Source: Clostridia bacterium (GTDB lineage Bacteria; Bacillota; Clostridia; Oscillospirales; CAG-272). From it: DNA of 8,042 nt. Below, piece by piece: positions 6,361 to 8,042 of the stretch. Where the stretch lies: NCBI GenBank assembly GCA_900753285.1, contig CAADYN010000248.1, forward strand, positions 1 to 8,042. Reading direction: 5' to 3'. Position numbers and translations under genes: made by a program. The first letter of the stretch is position 1. The number at the start of each line of letters is the position of its first letter. The notes below the pieces were generated by a model, which saw nothing but the letters and a program-made list of their open reading frames with translations, was not told the DNA's origin and searched no databases.

Positions 6361-6386
6361 GGGGAGCTTTTTTTAAAAAGTTCCCC
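6361..6386 (-). terminator. Hairpin just after galK, possible transcript end
   Basis: GGGGA/TCCCC plus CTTTTT/AAAAAG form a 12-pair stem 10 bases beyond the galK stop codon. On the minus-strand RNA one pair is an A-C mismatch; on the plus strand it would be G-U. The bases after it on the minus strand (CGCACCCCC) are not a U-run, so it may stabilise the galK mRNA end rather than terminate. Confidence 0.4.
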
Positions 6387-6396
6387 TGCGTCGTTC

Positions 6397-7689
6397 TCAG
6401 TCCACCCTGCAAGCGCCGGCTTTTCTTACGCTGAGGATATGGCACGCGCCGTCTCCGAACACTGCGTTCATCTTAGCCGCGTACTCCGCAACGTCCTCGA
6501 GCGCAACGAACGCCTGAATCGTGCCCGCGAATCCGCCGCCGTGTACTCTGCAAACGCCCTTCTTTCCTCTGAGGAACTCCTCCGTCAGGCAGAGAGCGAG
6601 TGAAAGTCCCTGTTCCTGCACGTTCTTTGTGGTGTACACGTTCTGGAGGAATCTGAACGAAGACAGTCCCGACTCCTTTACTCCCTGCATGAAGCCTTCG
6701 AGGTCGCCGCCTTTCAGAGCCTTAACCTGCTTGTCCACTCTCTCGTTTTCCGCGAAGAAGTGGTACGCACGGAGTATAGCGCGGTCGCCGAGTTCTTCTC
6801 TTACGCCTTTTTCGCAGACGAGCTTATCGAGAGCTTCACGGCTTGTCTCACGGAGCACGCTTACTCCAAGCTTAGCCGCTACCTTCTTCATTTCGGCGGG
6901 AACGGAAGCGTAGTCCTCGTTAAGGTCAGCGTGGTTGCCGCCGGTGTTCACGATGCAAAGTGCAAAGCCCGCGCCTGTGAGGTCGAAGTCGAGCTTTTCG
7001 ATGACGGGGTTAGTGGGGTCTTTGAAGTCGATAGTGATGAATCCGCCAACCGCGCAGGCAGTCTGGTCCATAAGTCCGCAGGGTTTGCCGAAGTAGACGT
7101 TTTCCGCGTACTGCGCCATTTTCGCGATTTCGACGTTGGAGACTTTGCCGTCGTTGTAGAGGTAGTTGAGGATATTTCCGACCATTACTTCAAAAGCGGC
7201 GGATGAGCTGATTCCGGAGCCTTTGAGGACGTTTGATGTGGTATAAGCCGAAAAGCCGCCGATTTTGTAGCCTGCGTTAAGGAACGCCTTTTCCATGCCC
7301 GCGATGATAGCTGCGGAGGTGAAGAATTTCTCCTTGTCGGGAGTTTCTACGGCTTCCTTCGGAACAACGTCTTCGTCGAAGCCTTCGGATTTAATGCGGA
7401 TCGTGCCGTCGTCTGCGGGCTTCACTACCGCGAGGATATCGAGGTTGACAGCCGCCGCGATAACTCTGCCGTGGTTATGGTCGGTATGGTTGCCGGAGAT
7501 CTCGCTTCTGCCGCCGACGGAATAGAGGGAAACGTCTCCGTCGCCGTAGAGCTTTTCAAACTCATCGACAGCGCGAGCGTATCTTTCTCTCTGGGCGGGG
7601 ACGTTATCGGGAAGGACGGACAGCTCGGAGCAGAGGGTAGAGTCGATACCGCCCTCGAGGATTTTCTTTTTAAGTTCGGATGTATTCAT
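6397..7689 (-). CDS. galK: Galactokinase-family GHMP sugar kinase
   Basis: A 430-residue GHMP-superfamily kinase, most likely galactokinase: it phosphorylates C1 of alpha-D-galactose with ATP, the first step of the Leloir pathway. The N-terminal sugar motif is GGRSEISGNHTDHNHG (59-74), the ATP-binding loop is LKGSGISSSAAFE (155-167), the catalytic Asp is D208 in CGLMDQ, and the C-terminal motif is HGGGFAGT (383-390). In classic galactokinases the first motif reads GRVNLIGEHTDYN; here the sugar-contacting Glu is Asn67 and the Tyr is His71. This version is familiar in clostridial proteins annotated as galactokinase, but the sugar could be a galactose derivative. No galT, galE or galactosidase gene is in the window to settle it. 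The ATG at 7689 has a strong ribosome site, GGAAAGG, ten bases upstream, and a promoter at 7728-7756. Confidence 0.9.
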   Translation of the reverse strand: MNTSELKKKILEGGIDSTLCSELSVLPDNVPAQRERYARAVDEFEKLYGDGDVSLYSVGGRSEISGNHTDHNHGRVIAAAVNLDILAVVKPADDGTIRIKSEGFDEDVVPKEAVETPDKEKFFTSAAIIAGMEKAFLNAGYKIGGFSAYTTSNVLKGSGISSSAAFEVMVGNILNYLYNDGKVSNVEIAKMAQYAENVYFGKPCGLMDQTACAVGGFITIDFKDPTNPVIEKLDFDLTGAGFALCIVNTGGNHADLNEDYASVPAEMKKVAAKLGVSVLRETSREALDKLVCEKGVREELGDRAILRAYHFFAENERVDKQVKALKGGDLEGFMQGVKESGLSSFRFLQNVYTTKNVQEQGLSLALCLTEEFLRGKKGVCRVHGGGFAGTIQAFVALEDVAEYAAKMNAVFGDGACHILSVRKAGACRVD

Positions 7690-7699
7690 GGATGCAATA

Positions 7700-7756
7700 C
7701 CTTTCCTGAAAATATTTATACTACTATATTATACAGTCAAAACGCCGTGTAGTAAA
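7700..7756 (-). promoter_or_regulatory. galK promoter and ribosome-binding site
   Basis: On the minus strand TTTACT (7756-7751), a 17-base spacer and a perfect TATAAT (7733-7728) make a good sigma-A promoter. The RNA would start near 7721 and carry a leader of about 30 bases, with the ribosome site GGAAAGG at 7706-7700. The overlapping TTGACT (7740-7735) paired with TAAATA 16 bases on is a weaker alternative. No operator, terminator or riboswitch is visible in the short leader. The family B right copy begins about 45 bases upstream. Confidence 0.7.
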
Positions 7757-7800
7757 GAAGCTAAACGAAAATAAAGTATAAATTTTTGCGTAATGCTTGA

Positions 7801-8042
7801 GGTTTCTCCTGCGGAGGGCTAAGAAAGAGCGCAGCAATTTTCTTTACCTTAGACGACGGGGGTCTTCTAAGAGACTTCGCCAGATGAAGTTTCACTTTAG
7901 ATTCAAGTGAGAAGGAATTTAGAAAAAAGACAACGTCTTTTGATTTATTAAATCTCACTGCGCTGAGGGGACGCTCCTACGCGGAGGGCGCACAGAGATG
8001 CTCAAACGCCGCACCTCTGTGAGTTCCGGCTCGCGGTGGAGT
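7801..8042 (-). repeat. Family B hairpin-rich intergenic repeat, right copy (runs to window end)
   Basis: Inverted relative to the left copy at 131-346, with a perfect 25-base match (7973-7997 against 194-218). Hairpins, plus-strand coordinates: CTCC-tgc-GGAG (7806-7816), CTTAGACGAC-gggg-GTCTTCTAAG with one mismatch (7848-7871), ACTTC/GAAGT (7874-7890), TCACTT/AAGTGA (7892-7910), AAAAGAC-aac-GTCTTTT (7925-7941), CTCC/GGAG (7974-7986), and an 11-pair stem around the loop GGCGTTTGA (read on the minus strand; 7991-8021) with one G-T pair. It may continue beyond 8042, where CGGTGGAGT still matches 131-139. The minus-strand frame at 7761-7958 lies mostly in this repeat and does not look like a protein. 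Bases 7757-7800 are AT-rich with no feature I can support. Confidence 0.8.

Noticed and set aside
7761..7958. Minus-strand frame of 65 codons upstream of galK
   Set aside because: It mostly overlaps the hairpins of family B right and has no ribosome site or recognisable protein features.
131..8042. Composite transposon bounded by terminal inverted repeats
   Set aside because: No transposase, integrase or target duplication is visible, the cargo is housekeeping-like, and the flanking repeats are diverged hairpin mosaics rather than matching IS ends.

Overview
The window looks like chromosomal DNA from a Gram-positive anaerobe of class Clostridia, probably of the Oscillospirales/Ruminococcaceae type found in guts. 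This rests on three things: the variant galactokinase (GNHTDHNHG motif), the divergent single-subunit-B topoisomerase, and a WG-repeat surface protein in one coherent block. That placement is inference from protein style; no 16S or marker phylogeny is possible here.

All six genes I accept lie on the minus strand, so transcription runs from right to left. In that order they are galactokinase galK (7689-6397, with a clear promoter and ribosome site); a small three-helix membrane protein (5956-5564); rRNA methyltransferase rlmH (5564-5082); a membrane-anchored WG-repeat protein (5080-3464); a SecB-fold-like protein (3388-2816); and a type IIA topoisomerase B subunit (2360-348). The membrane protein, rlmH and the WG gene touch or overlap and form an obvious operon. 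The SecB-like gene follows after 75 bases and may belong to it. galK and the topoisomerase gene look like separate units.

The remaining DNA is four gene-free stretches (1-347, 2361-2815, 5957-6396, 7690-8042), and it is not featureless. Two carry direct copies of one hairpin-rich element, here family A (2515-2740 and 6075-6286). The two outer stretches carry a second hairpin-rich element, family B, in inverted orientation (131-346 and 7801-8042), so the gene block sits between inward-facing copies. Copies differ in stem sequence but keep the stems paired, with several matched double changes, and the loops and linkers are better conserved. A small palindrome of 18-19 bases (GCAYTTAC ... GTAARTGC) is present in one copy of each family and absent from the other, as if it had inserted.

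The genes are ordinary housekeeping or cell-envelope genes and do not form one evident pathway. The noteworthy signal is the intergenic repeat system, either structured RNAs or small mobile palindromic elements. I do not recognise it as a named family. I see no CRISPR, tRNA, rRNA, transposase or phage gene.
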